Origin: Bog-756 sp963713625
GTDB lineage: Bacteria > Actinomycetota > Acidimicrobiia > Acidimicrobiales > RAAP-2
Assembly (NCBI GenBank): GCA_963713625.1
Contig: CAVQMN010000001.1
Span: 186,001 to 250,000 of the forward strand
Direction: 5' to 3'
DNA length: 64,000 nt
The notes beneath the pieces were generated by a model. It saw only the letters and a program-made list of their open reading frames with translations, was not told the origin of the DNA and did no database searches. Below, piece after piece: positions 1 to 7,912 of the stretch. Position 1 is the first letter of the stretch; the number at the start of each line of letters is the position of its first letter. The position numbers were made by a program, and so were the translations under genes.

Positions 1-115
1 CGTAGGTCGCCGGCACCTCGGCCACCAGGACGACGGCGTCGCCCAGCTGCACCTTCCACGAGAACCCACACGCCTGACACGGTTCGCCGTAGACAGAAAT
101 GCCCCACTCGCTCAT
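1..115 (-). CDS. DinB/maleylpyruvate-isomerase-like protein, N-terminal part
   Basis: Only the first 38 codons are inside the window; the gene runs off the left edge. The peptide starts MSEWGISVYGEPCQACGFSW. A GEPC-x2-CGFSW motif followed by a helix rich in D, A, V and L is recalled from the amino end of actinobacterial DinB-fold hypothetical proteins, where the two Cys may bind metal. The ATG at 115 was preferred over an out-of-frame ATG at 131 because only the first gives this motif. Function is inferred from a short stretch and is weak. Confidence 0.4.
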   Translation of the reverse strand, partial: MSEWGISVYGEPCQACGFSWKVQLGDAVVLVAEVPATY

Positions 116-196
116 CGGGCAATTGTGCCATCCGAAGGTGCCGGCGCGGCGGCGTGCCGTCGGCCTTTCGGTGATCAGCCGTTCGGGTGGCGCACC

Positions 197-248
197 GGCC
201 GGCGGTCAGACCCGGTCCGCTGTCACCGCGGCCGGCGGTCAGCCCCGG
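197..248. repeat. Direct repeat pair carrying the PEP-mutase-like stop codon
   Basis: Two 19-bp copies (197-215 and 230-248) differ at one base and are 33 bp apart. The right copy contains the stop codon of the minus-strand gene at 239-1063 and the left copy repeats that context downstream of it. No other structure is visible in the 123-bp gap between the first two genes. Confidence 0.6.
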
Positions 249-1063
249 CCGGTGAAGGCGGCCCGGGCCGCGACGGCGCCCGACGCCGATCGCTCGAGGA
301 AGGCGTAGGTTCCTGTCGCCCGGAGCTCGGCCGCGGCCTCGACCACGGCACCCAGCGCCGCGAAACAGAGGGCGCCGCCCACCGAGATCCGGGCCACACC
401 GGCTGCGGCCAGCTCGGCAACGGTCGGTCCTCCGGGACGGGCCAGCACGTTGACGGGACGGTCCACGGCCCCGACGACCTGGCGGATGTCGGTGGCGGAG
501 GTGAGGCCGGGGGCGTAGAGCACGTCGGCTCCGGCGACCTGGTACGCCTGGAGCCTGGCGATGGTGTCGGCCAGGTCGGGGGATCCGTGCAGAAAGTTCT
601 CGGCCCGCCCGGTGAGGACCAGGTGCACCGGACCCGTATGGGCGGCCTCGGCCGCGGCCGCCACCCGAGCCGCGGCCAGGCCGGGGTCGTAGATCGGGGC
701 TTCGGCGTTGCCGGTGAAGTCCTCGATGGAGCAGCCGGCCAGTCCGGTGCCGAGCGCCAGTCGTACGGTGTCGGCCACCTCGTCGGGGGAGTGGCCGAAT
801 CCGTTCTCGAGGTCGGCGGACACCGGGACCTCGGTGGCCCCGACGATGGCCGCGGCGTTGTCGAGCACCTGATCACGGTCCATCGATCCGTCGAGTCGCC
901 CGTGGGTGGCGGCGAAGCCGCTGCTGGTGGTGGCCACCGCTTCGAACCCGGCCCACTCGAGGAGGCGGGCCGAACCCGCGTCCCAGGCGTTGGGAAGGAG
1001 CAGCGGGGCGCCGGGGCGGTGGAGGTCGAGGAAGTGTGATGCCTGACCCTGCTGGGACGCCAC
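239..1063 (-). CDS. Isocitrate lyase/PEP mutase superfamily protein
   Basis: A 274-residue TIM-barrel enzyme of the isocitrate lyase/PEP mutase superfamily, acting on C-C or P-C bonds of 2-oxoacid-type substrates in the cytoplasm. Visible family marks are LLLPNAWDAGSARLLEW near residue 25, SGFAATHG near 50, and the metal-binding DLENGFG near 85. The KKCGH loop of true isocitrate lyase is absent and replaced by a CSIED segment, which fits the smaller PEP-mutase-like group (similar to mycobacterial Rv1998c as recalled). The real substrate is unknown. The start is GTG at 1063, supported by a TAGGAT hexamer 6 bases upstream. The gene is divergent from the DUF2332 gene at 1095. Confidence 0.8.
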   Translation of the reverse strand: MASQQGQASHFLDLHRPGAPLLLPNAWDAGSARLLEWAGFEAVATTSSGFAATHGRLDGSMDRDQVLDNAAAIVGATEVPVSADLENGFGHSPDEVADTVRLALGTGLAGCSIEDFTGNAEAPIYDPGLAAARVAAAAEAAHTGPVHLVLTGRAENFLHGSPDLADTIARLQAYQVAGADVLYAPGLTSATDIRQVVGAVDRPVNVLARPGGPTVAELAAAGVARISVGGALCFAALGAVVEAAAELRATGTYAFLERSASGAVAARAAFTGRG

Positions 1064-1069
1064 GGCCCG

Positions 1070-1075
1070 ATCCTA
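1070..1075 (-). promoter_or_regulatory. Leaderless -10 box (TAGGAT)
   Basis: TAGGAT lies 6 bases before the GTG at 1063, the spacing expected if transcription starts at or next to the start codon. No convincing -35 element is seen. Confidence 0.5.
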
Positions 1076-1094
1076 CCCAGGCGGTGGCGCGAAG

Positions 1095-2174
1095 ATGGCG
1101 GCGATGGGTGACCAGGCCGACGATCTCTCCCACCTCTGGCGGTGGACCGCGGAAGAGCACCTCCGGGGCCACTCGCCGCTGTACGAGCAGATCGCCCTGG
1201 CCGTGGCCGGCGACCGGGCCACGCTGGCCCTGGTGTCGTCCCTCCCGCCCGGCTCCCACCTTCCCCTGGCCCTGCTGGCCGCGGTCCACTATCTGGTCCT
1301 CGAGGGTCTCGACCATCCCCTGGCCGAAGTGTACGCAGGGCGTTCCGACAGCCCTCCCGGCCCGTTGTTCACCGAGGTGTGCCGGGCCCACTGGGACGAG
1401 ATCGAAGCGCTCCTGGCCACCCGCCACGTGCAGACCAACGACTGTGGCCGCAGCGCGCTCATCGGCCCCGGTCTCACCTGGTTGGACACCCGCCTGGAGG
1501 GACGGCCGGCCCTGGTCGACGTGGGCACCAGTGCCGGTCTCTCCCTGCTCTGCGATCGGTACCGGCTCGACTACGGTGCCCACGGCGCCACGGGCCCGGC
1601 CGACTCGACGGTCGAAGTGGCCTGCCGCGTGGTGGGGGGAGATCCACCCATCGCCACCCGCCTGCCCGCCCTGGCCTCACGGATCGGGATCGACCGGTCC
1701 CCCCTGGACGTCTCCAAGCCGGAGGACGCCCAGTGGCTGCTGGCCTGCATCTGGCCCGACAGCGGGAGGTTGGCGCGCACGACCGCGTCTGTCCGGTTGG
1801 CCCAGGGTGACCCCCCACGGCTGATCAGGGGTGACGCCAACGAGGCTCTCCCCGGGGTCCTGGCCGACCTGCCCACCGGAACCCCGGCCGTCGTGTTGAC
1901 CACCTGGGCCTTCGCCTACTTCTCCCTCGACCAGCGGAGCCGCTTCGTCGAGATCCTCGACCTGGCGTCGCGCGCCCGCGCCATCGCCTGGCTCAGCGCC
2001 GAGGCTCCCGGGGTCGTCGAGCCGTTCACCGCGGCCGCCACGCCGGGCCCCGATGAACAGGCCGGCGACGTGTTGGGCGCCGTGCTCTTCGACCGCGGCA
2101 CCAGGCGGGAAGAGCTCTTGGCCATCACCCATGCCCACGGCCACTGGATGGACTGGCGGGCCCCGGCCGCCTGA
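1095..2174 (+). CDS. DUF2332 family protein
   Basis: A 359-residue cytoplasmic protein matching the actinobacterial and proteobacterial DUF2332 family as recalled. Supporting stretches are a HLRGHSPLYEQIALAVAGD start region, ALLAAVHYLVLEG near residue 60, an NDCGRSALIGPGL segment near 120, and VDVGTSAGLSLLCDRY near 145, which looks like the glycine-rich loop of a Rossmann methyltransferase. No signal peptide or membrane segment is present. No reaction is established for the family. The ATG at 1095 gives MAAMGDQ; an in-frame ATG at 1104 is an alternative. It converges on the VOC gene with a 3-base gap. Confidence 0.8.
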   Translation: MAAMGDQADDLSHLWRWTAEEHLRGHSPLYEQIALAVAGDRATLALVSSLPPGSHLPLALLAAVHYLVLEGLDHPLAEVYAGRSDSPPGPLFTEVCRAHWDEIEALLATRHVQTNDCGRSALIGPGLTWLDTRLEGRPALVDVGTSAGLSLLCDRYRLDYGAHGATGPADSTVEVACRVVGGDPPIATRLPALASRIGIDRSPLDVSKPEDAQWLLACIWPDSGRLARTTASVRLAQGDPPRLIRGDANEALPGVLADLPTGTPAVVLTTWAFAYFSLDQRSRFVEILDLASRARAIAWLSAEAPGVVEPFTAAATPGPDEQAGDVLGAVLFDRGTRREELLAITHAHGHWMDWRAPAA

Positions 2175-2177
2175 CGT

Positions 2178-2549
2178 TCACCCGGGGAGCCGGCAGACCG
2201 CCTCGACGTTGTTCCCGTCAGGATCACGCACAAAGGCGCCGTAGTAGTCGGGCTCGTACTCGGGCCAGCGCTGGGGCTCGTGCAGCAGCTCCGCTCCCGC
2301 CGCCCGAGCCGCCTCGAAGAACCGACGCACACCGGCCCGGTCGGGAGAGGTGAAGGCCAGGTGGGACTCGCGGAACCCCTGTCCCGTCGAGTGGGGCCCG
2401 AGCCAGAACCCAGGGACCGGAGGCCGTCCGAACCCGACGACCTCCCCGAAATCCATGACCCGCCCGAATCCGAGCGGGGCCAGGACGGCGTCGTAGAAGG
2501 AGGCGCTGGCCTGCACGTCCGCGCACTGGATGGACACGTGATCGAACAC
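2178..2549 (-). CDS. VOC (glyoxalase/bleomycin-resistance fold) family protein
   Basis: A 123-residue single-unit vicinal-oxygen-chelate protein. The sequence opens MFDHVSIQCADVQASASFYD, the usual first beta strand with a metal-ligand His. It closes with YYGAFVRDPDGNNVEAVCR, where the DPDGNxVE turn and its Glu ligand are diagnostic. The length is normal for a one-domain VOC protein. The family includes glyoxalases, dioxygenases and antibiotic-binding proteins, so the substrate cannot be assigned. The start is GTG at 2549. Confidence 0.85.
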   Translation of the reverse strand: MFDHVSIQCADVQASASFYDAVLAPLGFGRVMDFGEVVGFGRPPVPGFWLGPHSTGQGFRESHLAFTSPDRAGVRRFFEAARAAGAELLHEPQRWPEYEPDYYGAFVRDPDGNNVEAVCRLPG

Positions 2550-2596
2550 CGCGTCTCAGCCTGCCAGATCCGGTGGGTGCGCGATGCTTGGAGGCC

Positions 2597-3679
2597 GTGA
2601 CCGACACCCGTCCGCCCGACGCCCCACTGCACCCACTGCCTCCCCAGGACACCGGCGTGCCCTGGCCGACGACGGAGTGGCCGATGGGCGAGATGCCCGA
2701 CAAGGTCGATCTCGACGGCCTGATGGCCGAGGCGTTCGACCCGACCGGCCCCGTGCAGCAGACCTACGCGGTCGTGGTCATCCACCGGGGCCGGCTGGTC
2801 TTCGAGCGCTACGAGGGTCTCCTGCCTCAATGGGACAAGCCGGGCAAGCCGGTGGTGCGGCAGACGCCACTGCTGTCGTGGTCGATGGCCAAGTCCCTCC
2901 TCCACGCCGTGGTCGGCATGCTGGTGGCCGAGGGCCGGCTGGTACTCGATGATCCGGCGCCTGTCCCGCTGTGGCAGTCGCCGGGGGACCCGCGTGGGGC
3001 GATCACCCTCCAGCAACTGCTGGACATGCGCGATGGGCTCGACTTCGTCGAGGAGTACGAGGACTCCGAATCCTCCGACGTCCTCCAGATGCTGTTCGGT
3101 CGCGGCCAACAGGACATGGCCGCCTTCGCCGCGGACCGGCCGCTGGCCGCACCGCCGGGCACGAGGTTCAACTACTCGAGCGGTACGAGCAACGTGATCT
3201 CGGGCATCGTGGCCCGGACGGTGGGCGCCGGCCAGGCCTACCGGCGGTTCCTGTCCGAGCGCCTGTTCGGCCCGCTGGGCATGACGTCGGCCACGGTGAC
3301 CCTGGACGAGGCCGGAACATGGGTGGCCGCGTCCTACGCCTACGCCACGGCCCGGGACTTCGCCCGGTTCGGCCTCCTCTATCTCCGCGACGGGCGATGG
3401 GAGGACCGGCGGCTGCTGCCCGAAGGCTGGGTGGACCACGGACGCCGGCCCCGCTCGATCGACCCCGACGACGGCGACTACTACGGGTCGCACTGGTGGA
3501 TGCGGGAGGACGGCCGCGGCACCTTCTGGGCTGCCGGCCACGAAGGGCAGTTCATCGACATCTGCCCCGATCTCGATCTGGTCCTGGTCCGGATGGGACG
3601 GACCGATGCCGACCACTCCGAGAACCTCAAGCGGTGGCGGTCCCGGATGGTCGACGCCTTCGAGCCGACCCGGGCCTGA
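2597..3679 (+). CDS. Beta-lactamase-fold serine hydrolase
   Basis: About 360 residues of the class C beta-lactamase/penicillin-binding-protein-like superfamily. The catalytic SxxK motif is seen as SWSMAKS near residue 95, the YxN position as FNYSSGTSN near 195, and the third motif as AGHEGQF near 315. Relatives include esterases, D-aminopeptidases and 6-aminohexanoate-oligomer hydrolases; no export signal is visible, so a cytoplasmic esterase or amidase is more likely than resistance. GTG at 2597 is chosen over an in-frame GTG at 2573 because it gives the shorter conventional amino end. A 9-bp stem follows the gene. Confidence 0.8.
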   Translation: MTDTRPPDAPLHPLPPQDTGVPWPTTEWPMGEMPDKVDLDGLMAEAFDPTGPVQQTYAVVVIHRGRLVFERYEGLLPQWDKPGKPVVRQTPLLSWSMAKSLLHAVVGMLVAEGRLVLDDPAPVPLWQSPGDPRGAITLQQLLDMRDGLDFVEEYEDSESSDVLQMLFGRGQQDMAAFAADRPLAAPPGTRFNYSSGTSNVISGIVARTVGAGQAYRRFLSERLFGPLGMTSATVTLDEAGTWVAASYAYATARDFARFGLLYLRDGRWEDRRLLPEGWVDHGRRPRSIDPDDGDYYGSHWWMREDGRGTFWAAGHEGQFIDICPDLDLVLVRMGRTDADHSENLKRWRSRMVDAFEPTRA

Positions 3680-3724
3680 CCTCCGGACAGGCCCGCGGGT
3701 GGTGCCGGAACGCCCGAGGTCAGG
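3675..3724. terminator. Hairpin between convergent genes
   Basis: CCTGACCTC at 3675-3683 pairs perfectly with GAGGTCAGG at 3716-3724, spanning the end of the serine hydrolase gene and lying before the end of the convergent NTF2-fold gene. The loop is long (32 bases) but GC-rich, and no T tract follows, so termination activity is inferred. Confidence 0.35.
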
Positions 3725-3745
3725 GACCGCGGGTGGTGGGTCCGG

Positions 3746-4306
3746 CTACACGCCTTCCCACAGACCCACCGGGGCGCCGCCCACCCGGTAGTGGCCCGGT
3801 TGGCGCTCGCCGGAGGCGGCCCGCTCCAGGCGCTTCTGCATCCCGGCGGTGAGCACCCCGGCGTTGATCATCTCGATGAACGTGGCCGTGGCGTTGCCCA
3901 CGTCGAAGAAGTCCCGCTGCCAGCTCCACAAGAAGTCGCCGGCGTAGCGGAACCAGCTGCCGCCCAGCCCGGCGATCTCGTAGTGGCTCCCGTCCGGCCG
4001 GGTGGCATCGGCCACCTGCCTCCACAGACCGAGGATCTCACCCTGGGACTCGTCGATGAGCACCCGTTGGTAGGGATAGGTCCAGCCGCCGAGTCCGTCC
4101 ATCTCGTAGCCGAGGGCGTACTCGCGTATCTCGTCCCGGCCCACAGCCATGAACTCGTCCGTCGGACCGACGTTCCACCCGTAGGTGGCATCCTCGGTGT
4201 ACATGTCGGCCATCGGCTTCCAGTCGAGCTGCTCCTCGCAGCGCTTGTTGATGTCCATCCACCGCTCCATCATCTCTTCGAGCTCACTGCGTGGGAATGT
4301 CGGCAT
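3746..4306 (-). CDS. NTF2/SnoaL-fold protein of the CYP51 operon
   Basis: A 186-residue NTF2-like protein. The fold is suggested by an amino helix, DWKPMADMYTEDATYGWN near residue 28, VGRDEIREYAL near 55 and WSWQRDFFD near 128. It is the last gene of the minus-strand P450 operon, starting 9 bases after the ferredoxin stop. As recalled, Rv0762c holds the same position next to ferredoxin Rv0763c and cyp51 in Mycobacterium tuberculosis, so the pairing appears conserved. NTF2 proteins often bind small hydrophobic ligands or act as isomerases or dehydratases. A role in handling P450 products is inference. Confidence 0.75.
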   Translation of the reverse strand: MPTFPRSELEEMMERWMDINKRCEEQLDWKPMADMYTEDATYGWNVGPTDEFMAVGRDEIREYALGYEMDGLGGWTYPYQRVLIDESQGEILGLWRQVADATRPDGSHYEIAGLGGSWFRYAGDFLWSWQRDFFDVGNATATFIEMINAGVLTAGMQKRLERAASGERQPGHYRVGGAPVGLWEGV

Positions 4307-4315
4307 GGCTGTGGC

Positions 4316-4519
4316 TTACTCCTCTTCGTCTTCGGTGATGTGAAGTGCGGCTGTCGGGCAGAAGCGGACGGCGGCCTCGACCTCGGTCCGGAGGTCCTCA
4401 CCGGGGCGGTCGTCGAGGATGGTGACGGTGGCCTGCTTGCCCAGCTCGAACACGCCGGGCGCCTCGGACTCACACACCCCGTGGCCCTGACAGAGGTCGG
4501 AGTCGACCGAGACCCGCAT
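4316..4519 (-). CDS. 3Fe-4S ferredoxin, electron donor to P450
   Basis: A 67-residue ferredoxin. Three Cys ligands are visible: Cys10 and Cys16 in DLCQGHGVCESEAPGVFEL, and Cys54 in VRFCPTAAL. This gives the CxxHGxC...C(P) pattern of single-cluster [3Fe-4S] ferredoxins that deliver electrons to actinobacterial cytochromes P450. The acidic tail (EDEEE) is typical. Its ATG overlaps the stop of the CYP51 gene by one base (TGATG), so the two are translationally coupled and CYP51 is the probable partner. No ferredoxin reductase is in the window. Confidence 0.92.
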   Translation of the reverse strand: MRVSVDSDLCQGHGVCESEAPGVFELGKQATVTILDDRPGEDLRTEVEAAVRFCPTAALHITEDEEE

Positions 4520-5916
4520 CAACGTGTCGCCCCGCCGGACGCGGTCGGCGTGCGGCCGCCCTTGCGCCGGTACCGAACCACACAGGGCTGTTGGAGCTGG
4601 ACCACCATCTTCGAGTGGTCGTTCCGGTAGGTCTCGGGGGGTTGGGCCAGCTCGAACTCCCAGTCCAACAACAGGACCGAGAAGATGGCCTTCAACTGCA
4701 TCATGGCGAAGGCGGCACCGACGCAACGGTGGCGCCCGGCACCGAAGGGGATCCAGGTCCACGGATTGGCGCGGTCCTCCTCGCGCGGCGCCAGATAGCG
4801 CTCGGGCCGGAACGAGTCGGGATCGGGGAAGTCCTCGGCGATCCGGTTGGACACCGACGGGCTGGCCCCGACCATCTGGCCGGCGGTCACGGTGAACCCG
4901 TCGACCTCGACGTCCTCCTTGGCCACCCGGAGGAGGAGGATCAAGGGCGGATGCAGCCGCAGGGCCTCCTTGATGGCCGATTCGAGGTGGGGCATCTCCC
5001 GCAGGGCCTGATAGCTGACCTCGGCACCGCCGGCGTACAGCTCGGCGAGCTCGGTGTCCACGGCCGCGAGCTCGGCCGGCTGGCGGAGCAACTCGATCAG
5101 GGTCCAGGCCGCGGTGCCCGAGGTGGTGTGGTGCCCGGCGAACATCATGGAGATGAACATGCCGGTGACCTCGTCAGCCAGAAACCGCGGTGACCCGTCC
5201 TCGTTGTCGATGGACATGAGTACGTCGAGCAGGTCGCGCTCGTCGTCTTGCGAAGGGGGAGACGCGGCCCGCTTCCTCATGATGCCCTCGACCAGCTCGA
5301 CCAGCCCGACCCGGGCGGCATCCCGACGGCGGAAGCTCTCGATGGGAGCGTAGGGATCGACGTAGGCGATGGCGTCGGTGCCCTGCTCGAGGTCGTGATA
5401 GAGCTGGGCGAACCTCTTGTCGAGCTCACTGCGGAACCGCTTGCCGATCAGGCAGGCCGATGACGTGTAGATGGTCAGTTCGGCGAACCAGTCGAGCAGG
5501 TCGATCTCTCCTTCGTCGTCCCATCCGGCCACCATGTGCTCGACCTCGTCGGCGATGGTGGCCGCGTGCCCCCGCATGAACTTGTCCCGCAGCGCCTGGT
5601 TGTGGAGCATCTCGCGCCGGCGTTCGGGTGGCGCGTCGAAGACCACGCCCTCGCCGAACACCGGGGTCATGAACGGATAGGCCTCAGCCTGGTCGAGGAC
5701 CTCCTCGGGGGCGCGGAAGAAGAATTCGTTGGCTCCCGCGCCGGTCATCAGGACCACATCCCGCTGGGCCAGGCGGAACACGCCCACGTCACCGCACTCG
5801 GAACGGACACGATTCATCAGTGCGATCGGGTCGACCCGCAGCTCCTCGAGGTGGCCGTTCTCGTCTTCCCCTCCCGAGACCCGTGGCGGCAGCTTGTGGT
5901 CGAGCGCGGTGGTCAT
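4519..5916 (-). CDS. cyp51: Cytochrome P450 CYP51 (sterol 14-alpha-demethylase family)
   Basis: A 465-residue P450. From memory it is strikingly similar to mycobacterial CYP51 along its whole length: PRVSGGxDExGHLEE at the amino end, the B-prime helix YPFMTPVFGEGVVFDA, the I-helix MFAGHHTTSGTA, the heme-binding FGAGRHRCVGAAFAM near residue 400, and a closing HSKMVVQLQQPCVVRYRRKG. CYP51 removes the 14-alpha methyl group of sterols using O2 and ferredoxin electrons. No sterol-synthesis genes lie nearby, so, as in mycobacteria, the in vivo substrate is open. The ATG overlaps the upstream SDR stop (ATGA). The tail beyond RYRRKG is about 10 residues longer than I recall for the mycobacterial enzyme. 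Confidence 0.95.
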   Translation of the reverse strand: MTTALDHKLPPRVSGGEDENGHLEELRVDPIALMNRVRSECGDVGVFRLAQRDVVLMTGAGANEFFFRAPEEVLDQAEAYPFMTPVFGEGVVFDAPPERRREMLHNQALRDKFMRGHAATIADEVEHMVAGWDDEGEIDLLDWFAELTIYTSSACLIGKRFRSELDKRFAQLYHDLEQGTDAIAYVDPYAPIESFRRRDAARVGLVELVEGIMRKRAASPPSQDDERDLLDVLMSIDNEDGSPRFLADEVTGMFISMMFAGHHTTSGTAAWTLIELLRQPAELAAVDTELAELYAGGAEVSYQALREMPHLESAIKEALRLHPPLILLLRVAKEDVEVDGFTVTAGQMVGASPSVSNRIAEDFPDPDSFRPERYLAPREEDRANPWTWIPFGAGRHRCVGAAFAMMQLKAIFSVLLLDWEFELAQPPETYRNDHSKMVVQLQQPCVVRYRRKGGRTPTASGGATR

Positions 5917-6713
5917 CGTGGTACCTCGTTCTTCAGATCGGTGCGGATCGGTGCTTCGGGCTGCAGTTCGATGATGGTGGCGTGGGTGCCGCGGGGCAGG
6001 CTCACGACGGCCACGATGGCGTCGGCCACGCCCGCCGGGCGCATGAAGTTGGAATGACGGGCGAAGCCCCACTCCGCCCACTGTTCGATGACCCGGCCGG
6101 TGACCTCGGGGTCCCAGTCCATGCCCATGCCGGTCATCGTGGGTCCGGGCCGCACGATGGAAGCCCGGACGCCGGTTCCTTCCAGCTCCATCTGCAGGGA
6201 GTGCACGTAGCCTTCCAGCCCCCATTTGGAGGTCACATAGGCGGCCATGGACGGGCGGGGCCGTTCGGCCACATCGGAGGTGACGAACACGATGTCGCCG
6301 CGCTGGCGGGTGGTCATCTCCGGGACCAGGGCGCGAACCAGCCGATGGGTTCCACTCAGGTTGACACCGAGCACGCCGTCGAACGCCGGGGAGTCGGTGT
6401 CGAGGACGGCCCCGGCGATGTTCAGGGCCGCGTTGGACACCACGATCTCGACGGCCCCGAGGGCGGCCACGGCGGACTTGGCGAACCGTTCCACCGAGTC
6501 GGCGTCGGCCAGATCGAGGTGGATGGCCACGGCCTCGCCACCGTCGGCCCGGATGGTGGCCGCGGTGTCCTCGCACTCGTCGACCCGTCGTGCCCCCAGT
6601 GCCACCGGGTGCCCCACCGCGGCCAGCGCCTTGGCCGTGGCCTGGCCGATGCCTGATGACGCGCCGGTGACGATGGCGGGACGGCGCTCGGGATTGGGTT
6701 CGAAGCGGGGCAT
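5913..6713 (-). CDS. Short-chain dehydrogenase/reductase
   Basis: A 266-residue classical SDR. The NAD(P)-binding TGASSGIG is at residues 16-23, a variant NNAG motif appears as SNAALNIAG, the catalytic Ser is in TSDVAERPR, and YVTSK supplies the Tyr and Lys. It lies between the two P450 genes and overlaps both (TGATG with the upstream P450, ATGA with CYP51). It corresponds by position to Rv0765c of the M. tuberculosis cyp51 locus as recalled. The probable role is oxidation or reduction of an alcohol or ketone on the P450 substrate; specificity is unknown. Confidence 0.9.
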   Translation of the reverse strand: MPRFEPNPERRPAIVTGASSGIGQATAKALAAVGHPVALGARRVDECEDTAATIRADGGEAVAIHLDLADADSVERFAKSAVAALGAVEIVVSNAALNIAGAVLDTDSPAFDGVLGVNLSGTHRLVRALVPEMTTRQRGDIVFVTSDVAERPRPSMAAYVTSKWGLEGYVHSLQMELEGTGVRASIVRPGPTMTGMGMDWDPEVTGRVIEQWAEWGFARHSNFMRPAGVADAIVAVVSLPRGTHATIIELQPEAPIRTDLKNEVPR

Positions 6714-7912
6714 CAGCGGAGGGTGACGGTGGTCGGGAGCGTGGCCAGACCCCGCACGTTGATCGAATGGACCCGCTCGATGCCTTCGGGTTCGACCTCG
6801 TAGGTGGCGACCCGCTCCACCAACTCGGAGAGTCCGATGCGGGCCTCGAGCCGGGCCATCGGGGCACCCATGCAGAAGTGCCGGCCGCTGCCAAAGCTGA
6901 CCAGCCGGCCGGTGTCCCGGTCGAGGTCGTAGCGGTCGGCCTCGGGGAAGACGGTTTCGTCGCGGTTAGCCGATCCGACCAGGAGCAGGACCCGGCTGCC
7001 CTCGGGGATCGACGTGCCGTGCAGCTCCATGGGGGCCCGGGTGACCCGCAGGAGCATCTGGCTCGACGTGTCATAGCGAAGGGTCTCTTCGATCCAGCTG
7101 ACCACCCGGTCGTTGTCGGTGAAGGGCTTGGCCCGTTGGTCGGGGTTGCGCCAGCCCCAGTACCAGGCGTTGCCGAGCAGCTTGGTGGTGGTCTCGTTGC
7201 CCGCCACCACCATGAGGAAGAGAAAGGCGATGATCTCGTCGTCGGTCAGCTTGTCCCCGTCGATCTCGGCGTCGAGCAGTGCCGAGGTGAGATCGTCCCT
7301 TCGTGACTTCCGCCGCTCGTCCACCATGGCCTGGTAGTAGCCGACCAGCGAGAAGGCGGCCTCCATCCCGGCCGGCGGAACGTCGAGGACCCCGTCTTCG
7401 CGGTGCACGACCACATCGGCCAGTCTGCGGACCTCGGCCCGATCGACCCGGGGCACGCCGACCAGCTCGGAGATCACGTCCATGGGCAGCTTGCCGGCGA
7501 AATCGGCGATGAAGTCGAACGTCCCCCTCTCCAGGGCGGGCTCGAGGTGCTCGAGGGCGATGGACCGGATGTTGGCTTCCATCTCCGCCACCTTGGACGG
7601 CGTGAATCCTTTTCCGACCAGCGAGCGCATCCGGGTGTGACGGGGTGGATCGAGAGCCAGGAAGGACATGAACTTGTGGGCGTCGGGACCGAAGGCGCTG
7701 GGTTCCAGTGAGACTCCCGAGGCGTTGGAAAACCCGTCGAGATTGCGGAAGGCGCCGAGCACGTCCTCGTGGCGGGAGAGGGCGAAGAAGTCGAGCTCCT
7801 CGTTCCGGTACACCGGGGCCTCGGCCCGCAGCCGGGCATAGACCGGGTAGGGATCCTCATGGATCTCGTAGGCGTAGGGGCTGTAGGTGAGCGGGGATTC
7901 GGGACGGGTCAT
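6713..7912 (-). CDS. Cytochrome P450, CYP123-like
   Basis: A 399-residue soluble bacterial P450. Visible marks are the C-helix DPPRHTRMRSLVGKGF, the I-helix VVAGNETTTKLL with the acid-alcohol-type ET pair, the K-helix EETLRYD, and the heme ligand in FGSGRHFCMGAPMARLE. The position upstream of the SDR and CYP51 matches Rv0766c (CYP123) in M. tuberculosis; the subfamily call rests on synteny and overall resemblance. Its ATG overlaps the TetR stop (ATGA) and its stop overlaps the SDR start, so this operon is tightly coupled. Substrate unknown. Confidence 0.88.
   Translation of the reverse strand: MTRPESPLTYSPYAYEIHEDPYPVYARLRAEAPVYRNEELDFFALSRHEDVLGAFRNLDGFSNASGVSLEPSAFGPDAHKFMSFLALDPPRHTRMRSLVGKGFTPSKVAEMEANIRSIALEHLEPALERGTFDFIADFAGKLPMDVISELVGVPRVDRAEVRRLADVVVHREDGVLDVPPAGMEAAFSLVGYYQAMVDERRKSRRDDLTSALLDAEIDGDKLTDDEIIAFLFLMVVAGNETTTKLLGNAWYWGWRNPDQRAKPFTDNDRVVSWIEETLRYDTSSQMLLRVTRAPMELHGTSIPEGSRVLLLVGSANRDETVFPEADRYDLDRDTGRLVSFGSGRHFCMGAPMARLEARIGLSELVERVATYEVEPEGIERVHSINVRGLATLPTTVTLR

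Noticed and set aside
1916..3616. 566-codon minus-strand open frame
   Set aside because: It is antisense to the DUF2332 and serine hydrolase genes and contains the VOC protein only partly; composition is Arg/Gly/Pro shadow typical of high-GC DNA.
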